Below, one piece after another: positions 9,771 through 18,005 of a stretch of DNA of 64,000 nucleotides (position 1 is its first letter; every line of letters starts with the position of its first letter). The notes under the pieces are model-generated. The model was not told the origin of the DNA and made no database searches. It worked only from the letters and a program-made list of their open reading frames with translations. The position numbers and the translations under genes are program-made. Origin of the DNA: Streptomyces sporangiiformans (GTDB lineage Bacteria > Actinomycetota > Actinomycetes > Streptomycetales > Streptomycetaceae); the NCBI RefSeq assembly GCF_005768555.2, contig NZ_VCHX02000047.1:94385-158384 (forward strand), in the 5' to 3' direction.

Positions 9771-10811
9771 ATGGTCCCTACAGTGAACGGCGCCTGGCTC
9801 CTGCGCGGCCGGGACGGCCGACTCAGCGCTTACGCTTCCCGGGACGAGGCCGTGTGGTGCTGGGCGGAGCGAAACCCGGGAGGCCCGTGGAGCGCGCCGC
9901 GTACGGTGGGCGGCGACCAGCGGGTGCATCCCGTGCTGGCCGTGGGCCAGGGCACCGACGGTTACGCCCACCTGGTCTCCTGGCGTCCCACCGGAGCTGG
10001 GGAGGCGGGACTCGTCCACTCCACGCACTTCCGCCCGCATCTCGCCGCACTCGACTGGAACCGGCTCGGGCACCCCAACCAGAAGGGGCAGCAGACCGGC
10101 GTTCCGGCCGTCGCTGTCGACGCGGAGGGCCGCGCCCACGTCTTCGTACGCAACAGGGGCGGCGGCGTCAGCATGCGCGGCCAGAAGGAACGCGGCGGCT
10201 GGGGCCCGTGGCGTGATCTGAAGGGCCGTGAGGTGGAAGGCGAACTGACGGCCGTGACCCGGGCGTCCGGGCGCGTCGAGCTGTACGCGACGTCACCGGC
10301 GGGGATCCTGCGCTGGACGCAGGCGGGGCCGGGGCACATACCCGCGCTCGACGACGAACCGCTGAAGGCGGCGGCCCGGCCGGGCACCCTGCGGGCCCTT
10401 TCCACCTCCGACGAGCACGTGACCGTGTTCTTCACCGACGAGTCGGACATGCTGTGCGCCTGGCGGCCCGGCACGGAGCCCGCCGAACTGCTGCCGAGCG
10501 CCGGACCCGGCCCGGTGTCCGCCCTCCGCTTCACGCTCGACGGCATCGACTGCACGCTGCTCGCCCAGCGCTCCGCGAGCGGCCGGGTCGCCTTCGCCGC
10601 CTACCCGACCGAGCAGGAGTCCGCCGGAGCCTGGTGGACCGAGTCGGGACCCCAACTGCCCGCGGACGCACAGCTGTCGCTGGGCGAGGACCACGAGGGC
10701 AAGGTCGTGGCGGCGCAACTCCAGCCGGGCAGCGGGGAGTTGCTGACGACCCGCCGGAAGGCGGAGCCGGGACTCGCCCTTCAGGCGTGGCGCAGCTTCG
10801 TCCTCACGTAA
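9771..10811 (+). CDS. Hypothetical beta-propeller-like protein
   Basis: 346 residues with no signal peptide. Repeats of the type (D/N)GR-h-x-h-(Y/F)-x-R with Trp-rich strands (for example GAWLLRGRDGRLSAYAS, GGGWGPWRDL-like turns and ASGRVELYAT) suggest a PLL-like or sialidase-like propeller. No catalytic residues are recognised. The ATG at 9771 is preferred because GGGGGAG ends six bases before it, and the GTG at 9765 is the alternative. It is divergent from the NYN-type gene and convergent with the fatty-acid oxidation gene, with a perfect hairpin between. The function is not known to me. Confidence 0.65.
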   Translation: MVPTVNGAWLLRGRDGRLSAYASRDEAVWCWAERNPGGPWSAPRTVGGDQRVHPVLAVGQGTDGYAHLVSWRPTGAGEAGLVHSTHFRPHLAALDWNRLGHPNQKGQQTGVPAVAVDAEGRAHVFVRNRGGGVSMRGQKERGGWGPWRDLKGREVEGELTAVTRASGRVELYATSPAGILRWTQAGPGHIPALDDEPLKAAARPGTLRALSTSDEHVTVFFTDESDMLCAWRPGTEPAELLPSAGPGPVSALRFTLDGIDCTLLAQRSASGRVAFAAYPTEQESAGAWWTESGPQLPADAQLSLGEDHEGKVVAAQLQPGSGELLTTRRKAEPGLALQAWRSFVLT

Positions 10812-10817
10812 CACCGG

Positions 10818-10847
10818 TGCCCGGCACACCAGTTGGTGTGCCGGGCA
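10818..10847. terminator. Bidirectional hairpin terminator
   Basis: A perfect 14-bp stem (TGCCCGGCACACCA with its complement, a 2-base gap at the tip) lies just after the propeller-like gene. It faces the end of the convergent fadJ-like gene. There is no U-tract, as is common in Streptomyces. Confidence 0.75.
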
Positions 10848-10852
10848 GCAGC

Positions 10853-10917
10853 GCCCTTTTCAGGGGCGCGGGGAACTGCGCGACCAGCCACAGACGGGAC
10901 CGCAGTTTCCCGACCGC
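10853..10917. repeat. Second copy of dispersed intergenic repeat
   Basis: Contains CAGGGGCGCGGGGAACTGCG followed by a CGACCAGCCACAG-type tail. It matches the hairpin end of the repeat at 3973-4003, lies next to a terminator and carries no gene. Confidence 0.55.
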
Positions 10918-10929
10918 TCAAGCCGAGTG

Positions 10930-13059
10930 CTACGCGGGAACGCTGGCCACGCCCGGCTCCAGGAATCGCTTCCCGTTCACCCGCTCGGAGACGTCCTCAC
11001 GGTCCAGGTACGGCGTGATGCCGCCCAGGTGGAAGGGCCAGCCGGCGCCGGTGATCAGGCACAGGTCGATGTCCTGGGCCTCGGCGACGACGTCCTCGTC
11101 GAGCATGATCCCGATCTCCTGGGCGACGGCGTCGAGCACCCGGGCACGCACCTGCTCCTCGGTCAGGACGGTGTCGCCCTGCTTGAGCAGCGCGGCAACC
11201 TCCGGGTCCAGCTCCGGCTTCCCGCTGTCGTACACGTAGAAGCCGCGCTTGCCCGCCTTGACGACGGCGGCGAGGTTCGGGGAGACCTTGAAGCGGTCCG
11301 GGAACGCGCCGTGCAGCGTCTCGGAGACATGCAGGCCGATCGCCGGGCCGACCAGCTCCAGCAGCACCAGCGGAGACATCGGCAGTCCGAGGGGCTCGAC
11401 GGCCTTCTCGGCGACCTCGACCGGGGTGCCCTCGTCGATGACGTTCTGGATCTCGCCCATGAAGCGGGTGAGGATGCGGTTCACGACGAACGCCGGGGCG
11501 TCCTTGACCAGGACCGCGGTCTTCTTCAGCTTCTTGGCGACGGCGAACGCCGTGGCCAGGGAAGCGTCATCAGTCTGCTCGCCGCGGACGATCTCAAGGA
11601 GCGGCAGAACCGCGACCGGGTTGAAGAAGTGGAAGCCCACGACCCGCTCGGGGTTCTTGAGCTTCGACGCCATCTCGGACACCGACAGCGAAGACGTGTT
11701 CGTGGCGAAGATGGCGTGCGCCGGGGCGACCGCCTCGACCTCCGCGAACACCTGCTGCTTGACGCCGATCTCCTCGAAGACGGCCTCGATGACGAAGTCG
11801 GCGTCCGAGAAGCCCTCCGCCTTGTCGAGGACACCGGTGACCAGGGCCTTCAGGCGGTTCGCCTTGTCCTGGTTGATCCGGCCCTTGCCGAGCAGCTTGT
11901 CGATCTCGGCGTGCACGTAACCGACACCCTTGTCGACCCGCTCCTGGTCGATGTCGGTCAGTACGACCGGCACCTCCAGGCGGCGCAGGAAGAGCAGTGC
12001 GAGCTGGCTGGCCATCAGACCGGCGCCGACCACGCCCACCTTGGTGACCGGACGGGCCAGGGACTTGTCCGGGGCGCCCGCCGGGCGCTTGCCGCGCTTC
12101 TGGACCAGGTTGAACGCGTAGATGCCGGCGCGCAGTTCGCCGCCCATGATCAGGTCGGCGAGGGCCACGTCCTCGGCGTCGTACCCCTGCTGCAGGTCGC
12201 CGTTCTTGGCCGCGGCGATGATGTCCAGCGCGCGGTACGCGGCCGGGGCCGCGCCGTGCACCTTGCTGTCCGCGATGAAGCGGCCCCGCTCGACAGCCTG
12301 GTCCCAGGCCTCGGTGCGGTCGATGACCGGGCGCGTGACCTCGGTGTCGCCGTTGAGGACGGACGCCGTCCACACCAGCGACTGCTCAAGGAAGTCCGCG
12401 CCCTCGAAGAGGGCGTCGGCGATGCCGAGGTCGTAGACCTGCTGGCCCTTGAGCTGCTTGTTCTGGTTGAGCGAGTTCTCGATGATGACGGTGACGGCGT
12501 TGTCCGCGCCGATCAGGTTCGGCAGCAGGGTGCAACCGCCCCAGCCCGGGACCAGGCCCAGGAAGACCTCGGGAAGCGAGAACGCGGGCAGCGCCTTCGA
12601 CACCGTGCGGTACTTGCAGTGCAGACCGACCTCGACGCCGCCGCCCATCGCCGCGCCGTTGTAGTACGCGAAGGTCGGCACGGCCAGCGCGGAGAGGCGC
12701 TTGAAGACCTCGTGGCCGCCCTTGCCGATGGCGAGCGCGTCGTCGTGGTTCTTCAGCAGCTCGACGCCCTTGAGGTCCGCGCCGACGGCGAAGATGAACG
12801 GCTTGCCGGTGACGCCGACACCGACGATCTCGCCGGCCGCGGCCTCCTTCTCGACCTGGTCGATGGCGGTGTTGAGGTTCGCCAGCGAAGCCGGGCCGAA
12901 GGTGGTCGGCTTGGTGTGGTCGAGACCGTTGTCCAGCGTGATGAGCGCGAAACGGCCCGCGTTGGCCGGCAGGTCGAGATGGCGCACGTGCGCCTGTGTC
13001 ACGACCTCGTCGGGGAACAGCTCGGCCGCACCCTTCAACAGCTCAGTGATGGTGCTCAC
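10930..13059 (-). CDS. fadJ: Fatty-acid oxidation complex alpha subunit (enoyl-CoA hydratase / 3-hydroxyacyl-CoA dehydrogenase)
   Basis: Bifunctional beta-oxidation enzyme of 709 residues. The N-terminal third is a crotonase domain (NAAMGGGVEVGLHCKYR-type oxyanion loop, then GLVPGWGGCTLLPNLIG). The middle carries the NAD-binding VGVVGAGLMASQLALL segment of 3-hydroxyacyl-CoA dehydrogenase, followed by the HFFNPV motif and the C-terminal helical domain. It hydrates enoyl-CoA and oxidises the hydroxyacyl-CoA for the thiolase encoded just upstream. The GTG start overlaps the thiolase stop by four bases (GTGA), so the two are translationally coupled. An upstream extension to 13122 would lie inside the thiolase gene. 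Confidence 0.92.
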   Translation of the reverse strand: MSTITELLKGAAELFPDEVVTQAHVRHLDLPANAGRFALITLDNGLDHTKPTTFGPASLANLNTAIDQVEKEAAAGEIVGVGVTGKPFIFAVGADLKGVELLKNHDDALAIGKGGHEVFKRLSALAVPTFAYYNGAAMGGGVEVGLHCKYRTVSKALPAFSLPEVFLGLVPGWGGCTLLPNLIGADNAVTVIIENSLNQNKQLKGQQVYDLGIADALFEGADFLEQSLVWTASVLNGDTEVTRPVIDRTEAWDQAVERGRFIADSKVHGAAPAAYRALDIIAAAKNGDLQQGYDAEDVALADLIMGGELRAGIYAFNLVQKRGKRPAGAPDKSLARPVTKVGVVGAGLMASQLALLFLRRLEVPVVLTDIDQERVDKGVGYVHAEIDKLLGKGRINQDKANRLKALVTGVLDKAEGFSDADFVIEAVFEEIGVKQQVFAEVEAVAPAHAIFATNTSSLSVSEMASKLKNPERVVGFHFFNPVAVLPLLEIVRGEQTDDASLATAFAVAKKLKKTAVLVKDAPAFVVNRILTRFMGEIQNVIDEGTPVEVAEKAVEPLGLPMSPLVLLELVGPAIGLHVSETLHGAFPDRFKVSPNLAAVVKAGKRGFYVYDSGKPELDPEVAALLKQGDTVLTEEQVRARVLDAVAQEIGIMLDEDVVAEAQDIDLCLITGAGWPFHLGGITPYLDREDVSERVNGKRFLEPGVASVPA

Positions 13060-14273
13060 TTGTCCCCCTCGAAGTTCGGGTTCTCCCAGATGACCGTCGC
13101 GCCCATGCCGAAGCCGACGCACATGGTGGTCAGGCCGTAGCGGACGTGCGGCTGCTCCTCGAACTGGCGGGCCAGCTGCGTCATCAGGCGGACGCCGGAG
13201 GAGGCCAGCGGGTGGCCGAACGCGATGGCGCCGCCGTACTGGTTGACGCGCGCGTCGTCGTCCGCGATGCCGTAGTGGTCAAGGAAGGCCAGGACCTGGA
13301 CGGCGAACGCCTCGTTGATCTCGAAGAGGTTGATGTCCTCGATCGACAGGCCCGCCTTGGCGAGGGCCTTCTCGGTCGCCGGGATCGGGCCGTAGCCCAT
13401 CACCTCGGGCTCGACGCCCGCGAAGGCGTACGAGACCAGGCGCATCTTGACCGGCAGGTCGTTCTCGCGAGCGAAGTCCTCGGAGGCGATGATCGAGGCG
13501 GTGGCGCCGTCGTTCAGACCGGCCGCGTTACCGGCCGTGACCCGGCCGTGGACGCGGAACGGGGTCTTGAGACCGGCGAGGTTCTCCAGGGTCGTACCCG
13601 GGCGCATCGGCTCGTCGGCGGTGACCAGGCCCCAGCCCGTCTCACCCGCCTCCTCGTTGGTGCGGCGTACGGAGATGGGCACCAGGTCGGCCTGGATCTT
13701 GCCGTTGGCGTACGCCTTGGCGGCCTTCTCCTGCGAGCGCACGGCGAACTCGTCGGCGCGCTGCTTGGTGATGTGCGGGTAGCGGTCGTGCAGGTTCTCC
13801 GCGGTCATGCCCATGAACAGGGCCGACTCGTCGACCAGCTTCTCGCTCACGAACCGCGGGTTCGGGTCCACACCCTCGCCCATCGGGTGGCGGCCCATGT
13901 GCTCGACGCCACCGGCGATGACGGCGTCGTACGCGCCGAAGGCGATCGAACCGGCCGTGGTCGTCACGGCGGTCAGCGCGCCCGCGCACATGCGGTCGAT
14001 CGAGTAGCCGGGGACGGACTGCGGCAGCCCGGCCAGGATGCCCGCGGTGCGGCCGATGGTCAGGCCCTGGTCGCCGATCTGCGTGGTCGCGGCGATGGCG
14101 ACCTCGTCGACCTTCTTCGGGTCGAGACCCGGGTTGCGGCGCAGCAGCTCCCGGATCGCCTTCACGACGAGGTCATCGGCGCGGGTCTCGTGGTAGATGC
14201 CCTTCGGGCCCGCCTTGCCGAACGGTGTGCGGACGCCGTCGACGAAGACGACGTCCCTGACGGTACGAGGCAC
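13056..14273 (-). CDS. fadA: Acetyl-CoA C-acyltransferase (thiolase)
   Basis: Thiolase of 405 residues that cleaves 3-ketoacyl-CoA, forming the beta-oxidation pair with the downstream alpha subunit. Motifs: the active-site Cys in YSIDRMCAGALTAVTT, GGVEHMGRHPMG, NEAFAVQVLAF with the catalytic His region GGAIAFGHPLASSG, and the C-terminal TTMCVGFGMGATVIWE with the second catalytic Cys. The GTG at 14273 (VPRTVRDVVF) is preferred because GGAGGAG precedes it at good spacing. Gene order thiolase then fadJ fits the S. coelicolor pair recalled at the same chromosomal place. Confidence 0.93.
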   Translation of the reverse strand: MPRTVRDVVFVDGVRTPFGKAGPKGIYHETRADDLVVKAIRELLRRNPGLDPKKVDEVAIAATTQIGDQGLTIGRTAGILAGLPQSVPGYSIDRMCAGALTAVTTTAGSIAFGAYDAVIAGGVEHMGRHPMGEGVDPNPRFVSEKLVDESALFMGMTAENLHDRYPHITKQRADEFAVRSQEKAAKAYANGKIQADLVPISVRRTNEEAGETGWGLVTADEPMRPGTTLENLAGLKTPFRVHGRVTAGNAAGLNDGATASIIASEDFARENDLPVKMRLVSYAFAGVEPEVMGYGPIPATEKALAKAGLSIEDINLFEINEAFAVQVLAFLDHYGIADDDARVNQYGGAIAFGHPLASSGVRLMTQLARQFEEQPHVRYGLTTMCVGFGMGATVIWENPNFEGDK

Positions 14274-14396
14274 GATGGCTCTCCTCCAGATGCGGGATGG
14301 CACTGCTGCGCGGCACACACGCCTGAGCGCGCGCTCACCCTCATGCTACTTGCGGGTAACCATGCTGCACAGTCCCCCCGCCGGGAGCGGTGAAGG

Positions 14397-15434
14397 TCAC
14401 ACCTTCGGAGGCGCTGTGGATCCCCTCGGGGTCAGCACCGGTGTCGGTACGGGATGCGAGCCGGGCCCCTCTCCCGTGATCACCCCGAACAACGTGCGCG
14501 CCACGTCCGCCCCGAATCCGTGGACGTCATGGCTCATCGCCGACAGCGTCGGATGGGTGAGGCGGCACAACTGGGAGTCGTCCCAGGCGAGCAGCGAGAC
14601 GTCGCCGGGGACGTTGAGGCCCATCTCGGAGGCGACCGAGAGCCCGGCCACGGCCATGATGTCGTTGTCGTACACGATCGCCGTCGGCCGGTCCGGCGGC
14701 GCGGCGCTCAGCAGCGACCGGGTGGCCCGCGCGCCCTCCTCCCCGGAGAAGTCGGTGGCGACCTGCCGCGCCCCGGCGATCCCGAGGGCCCGGGTGGCCT
14801 CGTCGAAGGCGGCCGTACGGATCGAGGTGTGCCCGAGCGCCGCCGCGCCGCCCACCCGGGCGATCCGCCGGTGGCCGAGCGCGGCGAGATAGCCCACGGC
14901 CTCCGTCACGGCGGTCGCGTCGTCGGTCCACACGGAGGTGAGGCTGCCGGTCAGGGAGGGATGCCCCACCGCGACGACCGGCAGCCCGAGGCGCTCCGCC
15001 GCGGGCACGCGCGGATCATCCGCGCGGAAGTCGACGAGGATCGACCCGCTCACCTGCTTCCCCCGCCACCACGCGTCCTGCAGCCCCACCTCCTCCTCCA
15101 CGTTCCGGACCAGCCGCAGAAGCAGCGAACAGGAGCGTTCGGTCAGGACGCTCTCCACGCCGGAGACGAACTCCATATAGAACGGCTCGAGCCCGAGCAG
15201 CTGCGCCGGCCGGCAGATCGCGAGCCCGACCACGTCGACGCGTGAGCTGGACAGCGACCGGGCCGCGAGGTTCGGCGCCCAGCCCAACTCCCGGGCGGCC
15301 TCGAAGATCCGGTCCCTCGTCGCCTCGGACAGCCCCGGCTTGTGGTTGAAGGCGAGCGACACCGCCCCTTTGGACACCCCGGCACGCGCGGCGACGTCCT
15401 TGATGGTCACGCGGGGTGTCGGCGAGGTCGTCAT
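14397..15434 (-). CDS. LacI-family transcriptional regulator
   Basis: 345-residue repressor. The N-terminal HTH (VTIKDVAARAGVSKGAVSLAFN) and hinge helix (LAARSLSSSRVDVVGLAI) are followed by a periplasmic-binding-protein-like sensor domain. The start overlaps the stop of the beta-mannosidase gene by four bases, so it is co-transcribed with the enzyme. It probably senses a mannoside or a breakdown product and represses both the mannosidase operon and the divergent ABC importer. Two ACCGGT-centred sites lie in the divergent promoter region (17859-17864 and 17927-17932). The central CpG is typical for LacI-family operators. Confidence 0.9.
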   Translation of the reverse strand: MTTSPTPRVTIKDVAARAGVSKGAVSLAFNHKPGLSEATRDRIFEAARELGWAPNLAARSLSSSRVDVVGLAICRPAQLLGLEPFYMEFVSGVESVLTERSCSLLLRLVRNVEEEVGLQDAWWRGKQVSGSILVDFRADDPRVPAAERLGLPVVAVGHPSLTGSLTSVWTDDATAVTEAVGYLAALGHRRIARVGGAAALGHTSIRTAAFDEATRALGIAGARQVATDFSGEEGARATRSLLSAAPPDRPTAIVYDNDIMAVAGLSVASEMGLNVPGDVSLLAWDDSQLCRLTHPTLSAMSHDVHGFGADVARTLFGVITGEGPGSHPVPTPVLTPRGSTAPPKV

Positions 15435-17845
15435 CGGGTGGGCTCCACGCAGTACAGGGCGGCTCGTGCGGCAGCCGCGGCCGCATCGCCCCGAGTCTCC
15501 CAGCCGCGTACCGCCATGGTCACCTGCTCGCCGGGCAGCAGCGTGACCAGCCCCCGGTCGGTCGAGGCGGCGGGCGCCAGCCGGTCGGCCTGAAGAAGCA
15601 GATCCCGCACGAGGGTGTGGGCCGTCACGGTGACCTCGCCGGGCGCGACGGTCACGTCGAACCTCGGCCGCGGGTAAGGGACTTCACGGTCCGGCACGGG
15701 GAAGTACAGCGCCCGCAGCCCGTCGGCGTCCGCCACGAGGAACTCCTTCGGACCGGCGGGCTCCAGTTCCTTGGGCACGGGCGTGCGGGCGACCGCTCGC
15801 GCGCCGGCCGCGAGCTCCGAGGTCGTCTCGGCCACGACGCCGCCCTCGACGGACATCCGCCGCAGCGTGAGCGACGACGACCACGGGTCCGCGGACTGGT
15901 TGACGGCGGCCACCGTCAACCGCTGGTCACGGACTTGGAGGGTGAGCAGCCGGTCCGCGTACAGCCGCTTCAGCTCGTGGTACAGCGGTTTCTCCCGCCC
16001 GTCCCCGTCGATCGCCGCCCAGGACGTCACCGGCCAGCAGTCGTTGAGCTGCCACACGATCGTGCCCGCGCACACCGGCCAGTGCGAGCGCCAGTACTCG
16101 ATCCCCGTGGCGACCGCCCGCGCCTGGTTGACCTGCGTGAGGTAGTGCCAGCGGTCGAAGTCCCCCTCGCTGAAGCCCCCTTCGGGCAGCGCGAAGTGAT
16201 GTGCCAGACCGCGCTCCAGCTTGCCGTTCCCGTCGTCCGCCTTCTGGTGGTGCAGCATTCCGGGGGAGTCGGGGGCGAGCCGCTCACCCGGCAGCGCGCG
16301 CCGCAGTGTGGCGTACGCGGGCGGTGCCTGCCAGCCGAACTCGGCCACGAAACGCGGGACTTCGGACCGGTACGCGGCGTAGTCGAGGCGGTTCCACACA
16401 TCCCAGGAGTGGTGCGTGCCGTGCGCGGGGTCGTTCGGGTGGTGGTCCCAGGAACCCGACCAGGGGCTGCCCGCCGTGTAGGGCCGTGTCGGGTCCGACT
16501 CGGCCACCACACGGGGCAGGACACCCAGGTAGTACCCCTCGCCCCACGAGTCCCCGGCCAGCCGCCCCTCCCAGCCCCAGTCCCTGAAGCCCCACAGGTT
16601 CTCGTTGTTGCCGTTCCACAGCACGAGCGAGGGATGCGGCATCAGCCGTACGACGTTCTCGCGCGCCTCCGCCTCCACCTCGCCGCGCAGGGGCTGCTCC
16701 TCGGGGTAGGCGGCGCAGGCGAAGGGGAAGTCCTGCCAGACGAGCAGGCCCAGCTCGTCGCAGGCGTCGTAGAAGTCCTCGCTCTCGTAGATCCCGCCGC
16801 CCCAGACGCGTACGAGGTCCACGCCGGCCTCGGCCGCCTGCGTGAGCCGGGTGCGGTAGCGCTCGCGGGTGATCCGGGACGGGAAGACGTCGTCGGGGAT
16901 CCAGTTGACGCCCCGAGCGAAGAGTCGTTCGCCGTTGACGACAAGGGTGAAACCGGAGCCGTGCGCGTCGGCGCTCCGGTCCAGCTCGACGCTCCGGAAG
17001 CCGATGCGCCGGCGCCATGTGTCGAGCGGGCCGACCTCGCCGTGCAGCTCCAACTCCACCTCGTACAACGGCTGTTCGCCATAGCCCCGGGGCCACCACA
17101 GTGCGACGTCCGGCACTTGGAGGCGTACCAGACCGCTGGTGCCGTCGATCGTCGCCGATGCCCGCACCCCGCCGACCCGGGCCGTCACGGAGAGCTCCGC
17201 CTCGACCCTGGTCCGCTCGACGTCGACGTACAACTCGACGTGCCCCCGGGCCCTGCCGTCGGCCCGTCCGTCCTCGACCGTCACCAGCGGCCGCACGCGG
17301 GCGATCCGCGCGGTCGACCACCGCTCCAGCCGCACCGGCTTCCAGATGCCGGCCGTCACCAGTGTCGGGCCCCAGTCCCAGCCGAAGGAGCAGGCCATCT
17401 TGCGGAGGTACTGGAAGGGCTCGGGATACGCGTTCGGCCGCTCGCCGAGCCGCTCCCGCACCGCCTCGGCCTCGGTGTAGGCGGAGAGGAAGCGTACGGC
17501 GAGCGGGCCTTCGAGGCCCGTGACGTCGAAGCGGTGGGAGCGGTGCATGTTCCGTGCCCGGCCGAGGAGCTGGCCGTCGACACGGATCTCGGCGACCGTG
17601 TCCAGTCCGTCGAAGACGAGGTCGGTCTGCTCGTGCTCGCGCGCAGCGGCGTTCAGTGTCGTCTCGTACGTCCAGTCCCGCCGCCCCACCCACGCCACCT
17701 CGGCCTCGGCCAGGCCGAGGAAGGGGTCCGGGATGACCCCGGCGGCCAGCAGATCCGTGTGCACACAGCCCGGTACCGCCGCGGGGAGAGCGGCCCCGTC
17801 ATGGCGAAGGGTCCAGCCCTCGGTGAGCGGTGTGACGTCCAGCAT
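15431..17845 (-). CDS. Glycoside hydrolase family 2 beta-mannosidase
   Basis: 804-residue cytoplasmic exo-enzyme releasing beta-mannose from mannosides. It opens LDVTPLTEGWTLRHDG, the usual start of actinobacterial GH2 mannosidases, and has the N-terminal jelly-roll (PAAVPGCVHTDLLAAG), an Ig-like domain and a TIM barrel. The barrel carries VRVWGGGIYES and the acid/base region LVLWNGNNENLWGF, and later HFVAEFGWQAPPAY-type sequence contains the likely nucleophile Glu. The ATG at 17845 is preferred over the GTG at 17851 because GGGAG lies five bases before it. It lacks a signal peptide, so it acts on imported sugar, in keeping with the divergent ABC importer. Confidence 0.9.
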   Translation of the reverse strand: MLDVTPLTEGWTLRHDGAALPAAVPGCVHTDLLAAGVIPDPFLGLAEAEVAWVGRRDWTYETTLNAAAREHEQTDLVFDGLDTVAEIRVDGQLLGRARNMHRSHRFDVTGLEGPLAVRFLSAYTEAEAVRERLGERPNAYPEPFQYLRKMACSFGWDWGPTLVTAGIWKPVRLERWSTARIARVRPLVTVEDGRADGRARGHVELYVDVERTRVEAELSVTARVGGVRASATIDGTSGLVRLQVPDVALWWPRGYGEQPLYEVELELHGEVGPLDTWRRRIGFRSVELDRSADAHGSGFTLVVNGERLFARGVNWIPDDVFPSRITRERYRTRLTQAAEAGVDLVRVWGGGIYESEDFYDACDELGLLVWQDFPFACAAYPEEQPLRGEVEAEARENVVRLMPHPSLVLWNGNNENLWGFRDWGWEGRLAGDSWGEGYYLGVLPRVVAESDPTRPYTAGSPWSGSWDHHPNDPAHGTHHSWDVWNRLDYAAYRSEVPRFVAEFGWQAPPAYATLRRALPGERLAPDSPGMLHHQKADDGNGKLERGLAHHFALPEGGFSEGDFDRWHYLTQVNQARAVATGIEYWRSHWPVCAGTIVWQLNDCWPVTSWAAIDGDGREKPLYHELKRLYADRLLTLQVRDQRLTVAAVNQSADPWSSSLTLRRMSVEGGVVAETTSELAAGARAVARTPVPKELEPAGPKEFLVADADGLRALYFPVPDREVPYPRPRFDVTVAPGEVTVTAHTLVRDLLLQADRLAPAASTDRGLVTLLPGEQVTMAVRGWETRGDAAAAAARAALYCVEPTR

Positions 17846-17855
17846 GCGCACTCCC

Positions 17856-17937
17856 TAAACCGGTATAGGCCTGTAGTAAGCCAGGCTGAGACATACTTTG
17901 GGCATCGTTGGCGAAATAGGGACTTTACCGGTTCAGT
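17856..17937. promoter_or_regulatory. Two candidate LacI-type operators
   Basis: ACCGGT at 17859-17864, within the imperfect palindrome TAAACCGGTATA, and ACCGGT at 17927-17932, within TTTACCGGTTCA, lie in the divergent mannosidase/importer promoter region. Their centres are 68 bp apart, about 6.5 helical turns. They are the natural candidates for binding by the LacI-type regulator at 14397-15434. Confidence 0.6.
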
Positions 17938-18005
17938 AACGGATGCCAGAGTGCCGAACCAGCCATCCCACTCGTGCTCATCCGTCCCTGAACGGAGCTG
18001 GTGCA

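Noticed and set aside
10927..13140. Long plus-strand open frame opposite the fadJ-like gene
   Set aside because: The minus strand encodes clear crotonase and dehydrogenase domains, and the plus frame has no recognisable protein features.
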